From: Nitrospira sp.
Lineage (GTDB): Bacteria > Nitrospirota > Nitrospiria > Nitrospirales > Nitrospiraceae
Direction: 5' to 3'
Length of the DNA: 64,000 bases
Assembly: GCA_030123625.1 (NCBI GenBank)
Contig: CP126121.1
Span: 515,001 to 579,000, forward strand
Below, piece by piece: positions 26,712-34,648 of this stretch (its first letter is position 1; the number at the start of each line of letters is the position of its first letter). A program made the position numbers and the translations under genes. A model generated the notes under the pieces. It saw nothing but the letters and a program-made list of their open reading frames with translations. It was not told the origin of the DNA and did not search any database.

Positions 26712-27890
26712 TCATGCCGCTTCCTTCAGCCATCGCTGAGCCATGAGTTCTCCTCCGGCGCTCCACTGCCAGCCGGCCGCTACGGTCTGCGTGGGAGACC
26801 CGTCCTGATTCATCTGCCGGCGATAGGCCAGCGACCGCTCCGGTTCCCGGCTCTTATTGACAAACGTTGGTCCGTCGACGCGCAGATTGAGTTCGTCGCG
26901 CAACACCTGACGCACATATTCGCGGTTGCTTTTATAGGCTATCGGCTCCGGTAGCGTCGCGGGCAAGAACTCCGCCGGATCGCGTCGCTCGATCTCTTTG
27001 CAGACATCGATGGCAAACTGAAGATGTCCGAGTTCATAGTCCAAAAACCGCTCCCAGATCGCCTTGATGTGCGGATGCTCTTCCTGTGTCACGCAGCTGT
27101 AGTAGTTGTAGACCTCGTTCGCTTCATGCAGCAGCCACTTCTCGATCCAGCTCTCCGACGCATCGATGATGGATTCATACTGCGTGACATGCTGCTCCTC
27201 GATCGATGCGATCTCCGCATACAGCTGCCTCGCCAACGGATCGGCGAACCAAGGTCCATAATGCATGTAGTAATCATGTGTTTGATGCTCACCCGCCAGT
27301 ATCGTGTAAGCATGAAGCTTGGTGAGCGGTTGAGCGGTCGTCCGGTCATAGGGGTTCCTTAGATCGTCCAGTGGATCGCGATGTTCTTCCACAGTGGGTC
27401 TGCCGGGCACGATATCGGTGTACCCTTGCGTGATCGTGTTGGCATCGATGCCTTGGAGTCGATCGAGCAAAGCCGAATAGCGGTAGAGGTGGTCGAAATC
27501 TTCCAAAAGTCCGTAGCGGAGGACCTGAGCGATATAGGGATCCGGCTCCACTCGCGCCAAGGAGGCGGTAACTTCGACCGCCACCTGCTCGTACCCGATG
27601 GTGGTTTCAAGAGGAGACTGATCGGCAGGCAGCAGCCAATTGACCATCGTTTGTTGGTGTTGCTCTTTCCGCCGCACCTTGGCCAGCACCCCTTGAAGTC
27701 CCCGGTTCATGCGCGCGCAAGAATGTCCGAAGCGAACCGCTTCCGATTCGATGCCGTTCATCAAGATAATCCTCACGCGGGTGAAGGCATCCACGTTCAT
27801 TTTGCTGATCGGTTTCTGCACGAGATCCTTCCAGGTAAATTTCTGCTGATCGATCGGCGTGCCTTTATCGGTTAATAAATTGACGGCCAT
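26712..27890 (-). CDS. Large ferritin-like protein of unknown function
   Basis: 392 residues, helical throughout. Candidate ligand motifs occur several times: EHQTHDYYMHYGPWF, EIASIEEQHVTQYE, LLHEANEVYNYYS and LDYELGHLQFAIDVC, a pattern of Glu/His pairs typical of ferritin-like bundles. AGGAGG is just upstream of the ATG. No signal peptide. No specific family name can be given. It is the upstream member of a two-gene ferritin-like unit. Confidence 0.65.
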   Translation of the reverse strand: MAVNLLTDKGTPIDQQKFTWKDLVQKPISKMNVDAFTRVRIILMNGIESEAVRFGHSCARMNRGLQGVLAKVRRKEQHQQTMVNWLLPADQSPLETTIGYEQVAVEVTASLARVEPDPYIAQVLRYGLLEDFDHLYRYSALLDRLQGIDANTITQGYTDIVPGRPTVEEHRDPLDDLRNPYDRTTAQPLTKLHAYTILAGEHQTHDYYMHYGPWFADPLARQLYAEIASIEEQHVTQYESIIDASESWIEKWLLHEANEVYNYYSCVTQEEHPHIKAIWERFLDYELGHLQFAIDVCKEIERRDPAEFLPATLPEPIAYKSNREYVRQVLRDELNLRVDGPTFVNKSREPERSLAYRRQMNQDGSPTQTVAAGWQWSAGGELMAQRWLKEAA

Positions 27891-28122
27891 AAGACCTCCT
27901 TGAAGACTCGTTCATCATCTGCGTTTGATTTCCGTTTCAATCATGCATGGCTCACATGGCTCGTTATCTTCGCTTTCTCAATGTCGCAATCCAACCGGTG
28001 AGTTCCTCGTATCCGCCAGGGAGTCCCTCATCGACAAAACTCAGTCGATCCGTTCTTATCCGGCATGGCAGAACCACGACTTCTCCGAAGACCGCCATCC
28101 AACCTCCACGACACGGCAATTA

Positions 28123-28650
28123 TTATTTTGGACTTACCCCCAAGTCATCGGCGATGTTCTTGGCGATTGTCAGATGTTCCTTCAACACCGGCAGCGTCGC
28201 GATTACCCACTGCTTGACGTTGGGATCCTTCAATTGTTTCCCGGTGTGTTCGAATTCCGCCACATCTTTCACGTGCTCTTTCACCATATAGGCGATGTAG
28301 GCGCGATCGAACTCTTTCCCCGCGAGCTGTGCGAACCTCTCCGCTTGCTCCGTCTCCTCCGGCACCATGGGGGCAGGCAGGTTGATCCCTTGTTTCAATG
28401 CCAGTTGTTTAACTTCCATGGCGGCCTTTTGATGATCTTCGATCATGCGTTGGCCGAATTGCTTGACCTTGGCGCTTTCCGCCCGATCAGCCGCCATCCG
28501 TCCGAAAGCAATCTCTGCCTCTTGGGAGCCGGATACCTTCGTCAAAAAGTGCTTCTCCTCCGCTCTCTCGAAATCCGCCGCCGCCATGCCCGCAACCATA
28601 CATGCGGCCAACGCCGCCGTCCAAATTATGCCGGTGTTCCTCTGCATCAT
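28123..28650 (-). CDS. DUF4142 protein, secreted
   Basis: 175 residues from ATG 28650, which GGAGG precedes. Signal peptide (IIWTAALAACMVAGMAAA) and then the DUF4142 ferritin-like four-helix pattern: FLTKVSGSQEAEIAFGRMA, VKQFGQRMIEDHQKAAMEVK, GKEFDRAYIAYMVKEHVKDV. The His in DHQKA and KEHVKD is characteristic. Periplasmic; members respond to stress and biofilm conditions. A lipoprotein paralogue is at 29448-29993 on the other strand. Confidence 0.85.
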   Translation of the reverse strand: MMQRNTGIIWTAALAACMVAGMAAADFERAEEKHFLTKVSGSQEAEIAFGRMAADRAESAKVKQFGQRMIEDHQKAAMEVKQLALKQGINLPAPMVPEETEQAERFAQLAGKEFDRAYIAYMVKEHVKDVAEFEHTGKQLKDPNVKQWVIATLPVLKEHLTIAKNIADDLGVSPK

Positions 28651-28695
28651 CGTGTCCTCCATTAATAAATATTAGAATTGTGTCATTCACGATCA

Positions 28696-28917
28696 CTATG
28701 TCCGCTCATCTGTTCGGCTTGTCGCAGCTCTTTCACTGGTAATCGCACCTGCGCTCCTTCGGCTTTCTTGGACGACATGGCATGCCGGGAGTCTCGATGA
28801 TCCCTCCGACTGCCCCATTCCGTTCGACGAGGGAGCGGCGCACGCCAGGACACCATCTACTGTGGTCACAGGCGCCGCCGCCGATACCTTAAAGAATTGC
28901 CTTCTTGATAGACCCAT
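28696..28917 (-). pseudogene. Tat-signal stub, formate-dehydrogenase-like N-terminus
   Basis: 73 codons starting MGLSRRQFFKVSAAAPVTTV, a twin-arginine leader of the type found on formate dehydrogenase alpha subunits (SRRxFFK). After about 32 residues the similarity stops and no Fe-S or molybdopterin sequence follows. GGAGG-like AGGAGG lies upstream of the ATG. It is either a 5' stub of a deleted redox enzyme or a very small Tat substrate; the former is more likely. Confidence 0.5.
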
Positions 28918-29447
28918 GGAAATACCTCCTGCGTGATGATGGTTCTAAGACGGACAGAGGCTTATTCGTTGTAAACGGTGATATCCCTCGTATTCGACAG
29001 GTCACACTGACTTTTCATCGGTGCTTTCCAGATACATTGCAAGACGCTGACCAAACATTTGCTTCTTTTTACCGGCCAGCGGCGCGGCTCACGACACAAT
29101 GGTTTTCCAGGGAAGACCTGAATAACTTTCGATTTGGGTCAACTATTGGGGAAACGCTGGTGATTTGATCGGTCTCTTTCCAGAACTTGAATTAATCAGA
29201 CCTTCCCAGGGATTTAACCTTCTGTCCTTTATCTGGACAAAGTGCGCGATTCGAAATGTTTGAATCTGCTCTTACTAAAGACCGATTTCATATTGGGGCC
29301 TATCTCTTTTACAGAACAGTGGACTCGCGCTGCCTGTGATCACGCTTTTTACGCATGGCACATATTCTGCTGGCAGATAAGTAAGTATTCTAAGGTTGGA
29401 CAATTCTACAGATCGGTACGGAACAGTCGACCACAAGGAGGATTTTC
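28918..29447 (+). other. Long non-coding interval upstream of a DUF4142 gene
   Basis: About 530 bases without a credible gene. It contains a 19-base block (28978-28996) matching 18 of 19 bases of 23989-24007, an inverted repeat TGTCC-N7-GGACA at 29223-29239 that could be an activator site, and the sigma-54-like promoter at 29356-29371. Confidence 0.45.
29356..29371 (+). promoter_or_regulatory. Sigma-54-type promoter
   Basis: TGGCACATATTCTGCT matches 15 of 16 consensus positions with correct 12-base GG-to-GC spacing. It lies about 77 bases before the DUF4142 lipoprotein ATG. The identical 16-mer recurs at 31893-31908. Confidence 0.75.
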
Positions 29448-29993
29448 ATGAAACCAACAATGACTGTCGTCGTTACAATCACCGCCGGTATCCTGTTTTC
29501 AGGCTGTTCGTTAGTCCAACATGCTATGCCCGGGTCCACCATGTCGAATGCTGAAATTCTTGGCATCCTCAATACCATCGATCACAACGAGATCGATGCC
29601 GGGCAACTGGCCCTGCAGAAAGCGTCCACGCCGGAAGTACGTTCGTTTGCTTCTCGTATGGTGAGCGAACATGAAATGATGATGCAGAACACCGGCCGGT
29701 TGGCCTATCGTTTGAACGTGCAGCCCCAAAAGCCGGCTCTCGCCTCTACGATGGAGGATACCCACCGGGACGCAATGGAAACTCTCGGTACCAAATCCGG
29801 CTCTGACTTTGATAAAGCGTACATCGCGTATCAGGTCAACATGCATGAACAGGCGGTCGGTCTTGTGGGCGATGTGATCGGCTCGGTGGAGAACCAGGAC
29901 CTTAAGCTGCATCTGCGTGAGACAAAACCGGATCTGCAGAACCATTTGGTCTCCGCTCAATCCATCGAGCGGCAGGTGGTCGCGCGACAGTAA
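29448..29993 (+). CDS. DUF4142 lipoprotein
   Basis: 181 residues. Lipobox ILFSGC after a short signal, then DUF4142 helices: IDHNEIDAGQLALQKASTPE, VRSFASRMVSEHEMMMQNTG and SGSDFDKAYIAYQVNMHEQ with the family His residues. AGGAGG precedes the ATG, and a sigma-54-like promoter stands upstream. Probably in the periplasm facing a membrane. Paralogous to 28123-28650, with a lipid anchor instead of a cleaved signal. Confidence 0.85.
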   Translation: MKPTMTVVVTITAGILFSGCSLVQHAMPGSTMSNAEILGILNTIDHNEIDAGQLALQKASTPEVRSFASRMVSEHEMMMQNTGRLAYRLNVQPQKPALASTMEDTHRDAMETLGTKSGSDFDKAYIAYQVNMHEQAVGLVGDVIGSVENQDLKLHLRETKPDLQNHLVSAQSIERQVVARQ

Positions 29994-30111
29994 GAATTCG
30001 TGAAGAGGAGACGGCCGAAAGCACTGTCCCCCTCTTCATTGCGGCGCAGGCGGCAGCGTGACGTGATAAGCAGCAGCCGTTCGTGAACAGATCGAGCGGT
30101 GGGCCTCGTCG

Positions 30112-30579
30112 TCACGCCATCATGAGCCTTGCCAGAACGATGAGCCACGCGGCCATGAAGACGATCGGCATCCATATCGGAGCCAGTTTTGCGAGTTGTA
30201 AAAGGCGTGGCGGTCCTTGGATAGGCGGGTACAATTTGCTGCTGGCATCTTCCGTCGCTTTCGCGCGTGAATAGCCCTCGTAGAGGGTGCGTAAATGTTC
30301 GATACTCCGAAGAGAGGAAATAATACTGACGTAGGTCAATGCCCCGGCCAGCAATGCGGCGATCGGGACAAGCCAAATCAACAACAGCTGCTCGGCCTCA
30401 AACAACGGATTCTTCGCTTCTTTCTGCGCGTTGAGCAGCGTTGCGTACGCGCCGAAGAAAAACGCTTGCGTGATGATCAGCCACGTGATGCGTTGATTCA
30501 CTAACTGATCATGATGTTCGATCTGCCCGCGAATCAGCCCATAGTATTCGGCCCGCGTTTGTTCTCCTGATTGATCCAT
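30112..30579 (-). CDS. Three-helix membrane protein of unknown function
   Basis: 155 residues: cytoplasmic N-terminus (EYYGLIRGQIEHHDQLVNQR), helices WLIITQAFFFGAYATLL and LLIWLVPIAALLAGALTYVS, a soluble loop with SIEHLRTLYEGYSRAK, and a final helix WMPIVFMAAWLIVLARL. Similar architecture occurs in small uncharacterised inner-membrane proteins. No family name. The downstream end faces the DUF4142 gene convergently; an imperfect hairpin at about 30001-30043 may end transcription. Confidence 0.6.
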   Translation of the reverse strand: MDQSGEQTRAEYYGLIRGQIEHHDQLVNQRITWLIITQAFFFGAYATLLNAQKEAKNPLFEAEQLLLIWLVPIAALLAGALTYVSIISSLRSIEHLRTLYEGYSRAKATEDASSKLYPPIQGPPRLLQLAKLAPIWMPIVFMAAWLIVLARLMMA

Positions 30580-30751
30580 GGAATGAATTATTGTCGGTCA
30601 ACGCATCCCGACAGATGCGCCTTACCGTCCATCTCCCTTGCCATTCCGTTGCCTCGACTCCTCGCGACTCCAAGGCGATTGCACCGAAAAACACCGGCCC
30701 ACCGTCACGCTTGAGGCGGTACGCTCGACCGCGTGGAAATGAGGGAGAACG

Positions 30752-31732
30752 CTACGTTCCGTCGCCTTCTTCCATCGCTTGATGAGTCAGCAATTCACGC
30801 GTCAACGTCTCCAGATCCTGATGCATCAATTGAATGATTGACTCCAACTCTTTCAACATGGCTTCTCGAATATGGAGATCGTCCGCATCATAGATCCCGC
30901 CCGAGCCGAACAAGAGCGATTTCAGTTTGTGCTCGCGTCGGGAGCCGGGTTCACCAAGGCGATCTTCCTCTTGCCAAGTCGCGATCAGCACATCGCGTAA
31001 ACTTCGCCCCTCTTGATCGCGGCTATTCGGCCATGTCAAGAACCGCCAGACCCGAGGAGGATAGTATTCTCGGCTCACATCACCGATCCATATTCGTTCA
31101 AGATGGTTATGCGGGTGCCTGAATTCTTGCCGCACCTTTGTAAAATTCGCCGATGCTCCGAATAGGATCTCCAACGTGCCTCCCATGACGGAAACGACAT
31201 TGATGGCGCGCGTCGGGATGCTGAATCCTCCCGTAATGGCGTCAATAAAGCCGCCGATCACGATGGCCAAGAGGGTTTGGGACATGCTGCGGGTGAATTG
31301 AATGTCTTTGAGCCGATCTTGCACTTCATCGGCTCGATGGACTTCACACTCCAATTCGGCGACGAGGCTCGACACCTCGAGCGTCGCAAGCTGAACCATG
31401 TTGAGCAGCTTCTGTCTGACACGCTCCACTTCAGCGGCGTCCTCGTGAGCATGTTCGAGAAGCGCCAGCCGATTGAGCAATGGGAGCACCTGCATGACAT
31501 CGGCGATATGTATTGCGATGGGGCTATAGTACTTTTTGGCTTCGCCATGTTTGGTGGCCTCGGTAGCAGAAGGGGCTGTGTCGGCATCTGAGAACGGCGT
31601 ATCCTTGAAGGCGGTCTCCCGTGGAGTACACCCTCGATCGAACGTGTACGTGGATTTGGGCGGTGGCAGTGTGGAGGTGCAGCCGTTCGCAAACAGATAG
31701 AGCGACAGGAGTAGCAAAACCAACTTAGGCAT
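30752..31732 (-). CDS. Large lipoprotein of unknown function
   Basis: 326 residues. Signal and lipobox LYLFANGC at the start. Residues about 65-150 form helices with heptad character (LLNRLALLEHAHEDAAEVER), then a hydrophobic segment LAIVIGGFIDAITGGFSIP near 155-175, and a C-terminal region with YYPPRVWRFLTWPNSRDQEG and ELESIIQLMHQDLETLTREL. No known domain seen. Faces the sigma-54-driven alcohol dehydrogenase divergently. Confidence 0.6.
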   Translation of the reverse strand: MPKLVLLLLSLYLFANGCTSTLPPPKSTYTFDRGCTPRETAFKDTPFSDADTAPSATEATKHGEAKKYYSPIAIHIADVMQVLPLLNRLALLEHAHEDAAEVERVRQKLLNMVQLATLEVSSLVAELECEVHRADEVQDRLKDIQFTRSMSQTLLAIVIGGFIDAITGGFSIPTRAINVVSVMGGTLEILFGASANFTKVRQEFRHPHNHLERIWIGDVSREYYPPRVWRFLTWPNSRDQEGRSLRDVLIATWQEEDRLGEPGSRREHKLKSLLFGSGGIYDADDLHIREAMLKELESIIQLMHQDLETLTRELLTHQAMEEGDGT

Positions 31733-31892
31733 TGTGCCATACCTTAGCCGCCGATGATGTTCCGGCCATCCTCGGAAAAACCCTTGTTCCGATGACAGAG
31801 AACATGAGGGCCAATCTGTCCCTCCGGAGACGATTGGTCCTTAGTCTTGTCATGAGCGTTGGTCATCCCTAGTAGAGAATGTTCCCTGCGAA

Positions 31893-31908
31893 TGGCACAT
31901 ATTCTGCT
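31893..31908 (+). promoter_or_regulatory. Sigma-54-type promoter
   Basis: TGGCACATATTCTGCT, identical over 16 bases to 29356-29371, with correct -24/-12 spacing; 67 bases before the ATG of the Zn alcohol dehydrogenase. Confidence 0.75.
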
Positions 31909-31974
31909 GCAATTCCTCTCAGTCGGAGAATGCTTCAATATCTGCTATGGAATCGGATAGAGAGGAGGACGAGT

Positions 31975-33207
31975 ATGAAAGCTGTCGTCTTTCACGCGGT
32001 CGGCGATATTCGAGTCGATGATGTACCCGAGCCTCAGCTTCAAGCGCCTACCGACGCAATTGTGCGAATCACCGCCAGTGCAATCTGTGGAACCGACTTG
32101 CACATGGTGCGCGGCACCTTGCCGGGGATGAAATCAGGGACTATCCTCGGCCACGAGGCGGTCGGCGTCGTGCAGGAAATCGGCCGGGATGTCCGTAACT
32201 TGAAGCCGGGCGATCGCGTCGTCATTCCTTCGACCGTCGCATGCGGTTACTGTTCATACTGCCGGGCGGGCTATCACTCACAGTGCGACAATGCCAACCC
32301 CAATGGACCCTCAGCCGGCACCTGTTTCTTCGGCGGACCGGCGCAAACCGGCCCCATCAATGGGCTGCAGGCCGAGTACGCCCGCATCCCCTTCGCGAAT
32401 GCCGGTCCGGTGAAACTACCGGACGACCTCGACGATGACCGAGCCATCATGCTGTCCGATATATTCCCCACCGGCTACTTCGGCGCGGATATCGCCGAAA
32501 TCAAACCGGGCGATACCGTCGTCGTATTCGGCTGCGGGCCGGTGGGTCAGTTTGCGATCGCCAGCGCCAAGTTGATGGATGCGGGAAGGATTTTAGCGGT
32601 CGACTGCATCCCTTCGCGTTTGGACATGGCGCGCGAACAGGGCGCTGAAGTCATTAACTTCAATGATGAGAACCCGGTCGACACGATCAAGAATCTGACC
32701 GGCGGTATCGGCGTGGACCGAGCCATCGATGCAGTGGGGGTCGATTCCGTGAGCGCCAAGCAAGGCCAGGCCGCCGAAGAGGCCGAGCAGATGGCTCAGC
32801 AGTTTCGGCAAGAGGTTCAGCAGATCGCGTCCGACACCAATCCTCAAGGAGACAACTGGCACCCGGGCGACGCTCCTTCGCAGGCGATCACCTGGGCCGT
32901 CAAAGCCCTCGCCAAAGCCGGTACGCTGTCGGTCATCGGTGTCTATCCTCAAACCGACCGGTTCTTTCCGCTGGGAACAGCGATGAACAAGAATCTTTCT
33001 CTGAACATGGGGAATTGCAGCCATCGCAAATATATCCCCACCTTGATTGATATCGTGCGCAGTGGAAAAATCGACCCGGCCAACGTGCTGACACAGGTCG
33101 CGCCGTTGAGTTCAGCCATTGAGGCATATAAAGCGTTCGACAGCCGTCAACCGGGATGGATGAAAGTGGAGTTGAGGCCGAATGTCGCTATGGCGGAAGC
33201 AGTCTGA
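31975..33207 (+). CDS. Zinc-dependent alcohol dehydrogenase (formaldehyde dehydrogenase-like)
   Basis: 410 residues. Catalytic zinc site in ICGTDLHM and GHEAVG; structural zinc motif CGYCSYCRAGYHSQC; Rossmann motif VVVFGCGPVGQFAI. An insertion with QAAEEAEQMAQQFRQEVQQI before WAVKALAKAG is typical of the glutathione-independent formaldehyde dehydrogenase-like subgroup of medium-chain dehydrogenases. GAGGAGG is at 31962-31968. Cytoplasmic NAD(P) enzyme; substrate unknown. Control by the upstream sigma-54-like promoter would link it to the nearby stress genes. Its stop lies 3 bases from the convergent TPR gene. Confidence 0.85.
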   Translation: MKAVVFHAVGDIRVDDVPEPQLQAPTDAIVRITASAICGTDLHMVRGTLPGMKSGTILGHEAVGVVQEIGRDVRNLKPGDRVVIPSTVACGYCSYCRAGYHSQCDNANPNGPSAGTCFFGGPAQTGPINGLQAEYARIPFANAGPVKLPDDLDDDRAIMLSDIFPTGYFGADIAEIKPGDTVVVFGCGPVGQFAIASAKLMDAGRILAVDCIPSRLDMAREQGAEVINFNDENPVDTIKNLTGGIGVDRAIDAVGVDSVSAKQGQAAEEAEQMAQQFRQEVQQIASDTNPQGDNWHPGDAPSQAITWAVKALAKAGTLSVIGVYPQTDRFFPLGTAMNKNLSLNMGNCSHRKYIPTLIDIVRSGKIDPANVLTQVAPLSSAIEAYKAFDSRQPGWMKVELRPNVAMAEAV

Positions 33208-33210
33208 GGT

Positions 33211-34266
33211 TTAACGGCCGTTCAGATCTTTGTGAAGATTGTCCTTCCAGCGATGAGTCCTGTCCAAGCTGGAACGAACCTGCAGCGTCTCGGAGGCGTT
33301 GGGTCCGAATACTTTTTCCTGTATAGTCAACGCAGCTTGATAGAGCGGGATGGCGAGATCCGGGCGGTTATGCTTCTCATAGAGCCGCGCCATCGCGTTG
33401 AGCGAGTTCACGACCAACGGATGGTCGCGACCAAAAACCTTTTCTCTGATGTCCCTCGAACGGAGGAACAAAGGGATCGCGAGTGACAAGTTGTCGGAGT
33501 ATAAACTGACGGCCACGTGATGAAGACTGTCCGCAATGGCAGGATGGTCCGGTCCCAACAGCCCATCGCGAATGACCCATGCGCGAAAGAACAATGGACC
33601 GGCTAAGGCTCGGCCTTGCTGTTGTTCGAATAATGCGCTCGCGACCAGATCCAAGGTATCGGCCACATGAAGATCATTGGCTCCCTTCGTCGACGTGTAG
33701 ATGGTCAGCGCCCGGCGAAAGATCGTTTCCGCTCCGGCGAAATCGTCTTGCTTGAACCGAGTGGCTCCCCACTTATTGAGGAGCGCCGCCAGATCGAGGT
33801 TGACATCCGTGTCGGCGGTTCGATCCAGCAGCCCGACAGCCATCGCGTATGCTTTTTCCGCCTCCGACCAGTTCCCGACCGATCTCGCATGGTCTCCTCG
33901 TGCTTCATGCCCCGCCCAGCCGATTTCATCAGCCACGGGAAATAAACCGACGCACATCGTCGTCAACGGCAAGAGCAAGGCGCGTTTGTCGGCAACCGTT
34001 CGCAGCTCCAAACGGTCATCTATTGGAAAGCAGGCATTCTTTCCTCCGGGAGACACGGAGCTGTATGCCATGGACTTATCGCTCTCCGTATCGGCCGCCC
34101 ACATACTATCGATAGCTGGATGAGAAACCGCCGAATGGTTTTCTTGAAGCAGCACATCGGCGAAAGATATCGATGAAGCCAAACAACCGCACATAACGGC
34201 GCTCAGGCATGAGAGAAGCCGGATACGGCTCAACCGCCGCTGAACACTTGTTTGTGTGTGTCCCAT
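33211..34266 (-). CDS. Secreted TPR protein (TPR_12/kinesin-light-chain-like)
   Basis: 351 residues from Met at 34266; a start 18 bases further up is possible. N-terminal signal LSCLSAVMCGCLASSISFAD. Four TPR units follow from about residue 120, with repeated phrases such as DFAGAETIFRRALTIYTST, SLAIPLFLRSRDIREKVFG and DLAIPLYQAALTIQEKVFG. These resemble NB-ARC/kinesin-light-chain TPRs and suggest protein binding in the periplasm. No catalytic domain. Confidence 0.75.
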   Translation of the reverse strand: MGHTQTSVQRRLSRIRLLSCLSAVMCGCLASSISFADVLLQENHSAVSHPAIDSMWAADTESDKSMAYSSVSPGGKNACFPIDDRLELRTVADKRALLLPLTTMCVGLFPVADEIGWAGHEARGDHARSVGNWSEAEKAYAMAVGLLDRTADTDVNLDLAALLNKWGATRFKQDDFAGAETIFRRALTIYTSTKGANDLHVADTLDLVASALFEQQQGRALAGPLFFRAWVIRDGLLGPDHPAIADSLHHVAVSLYSDNLSLAIPLFLRSRDIREKVFGRDHPLVVNSLNAMARLYEKHNRPDLAIPLYQAALTIQEKVFGPNASETLQVRSSLDRTHRWKDNLHKDLNGR

Positions 34267-34454
34267 GCCCGAACTCTTGGTCACTTGTACTAGTATAACC
34301 CAACCTTTTCATACTGTGATGAAAGACGAGGTAAACATAACTAGGAGTTCCCCTGGCGCAATAGTAAAAAGTGCAGAAAGAAAGTTGGTCGAACTGCAAA
34401 TCCGGATTCGAGAGTAAGCGCCATTGCTTTTACCTCCCTGAACACGGGCATTTC

Positions 34455-34489
34455 CCAACATATGGAATCCTTAGTCTTCCATATGCTGG
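34455..34489. promoter_or_regulatory. Inverted repeat, probable operator
   Basis: CCAACATATGGAA and TTCCATATGCTGG form 13-base arms (12 of 13 pairs) around a 9-base spacer, about 160 bases before the molybdoenzyme gene and in the otherwise gene-free 34267-34648 interval. No T-run follows, so an operator is more likely than a terminator. Confidence 0.5.
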
Positions 34490-34648
34490 AAGACACGGAC
34501 TACTGGTCATATGCAAACACAGCAAGGGACATGCCGAGATGTATTGAGTCCTAAAACGGTAGCATGATCATCAGACGATGCGGCTGTGAGAGCAGGCGCA
34601 ATTTTAATATCTACAATATCGGATCGGCCAAGGACAAGGAGTAGAACG

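Noticed and set aside
28905-29168. Plus-strand 87-codon frame
   Set aside because: It overlaps the Tat-leader stub, lacks a ribosome site and has no recognisable content.
31744-31938. Minus-strand 64-codon frame
   Set aside because: It overlaps the sigma-54 promoter of the alcohol dehydrogenase and shows no protein-like features.
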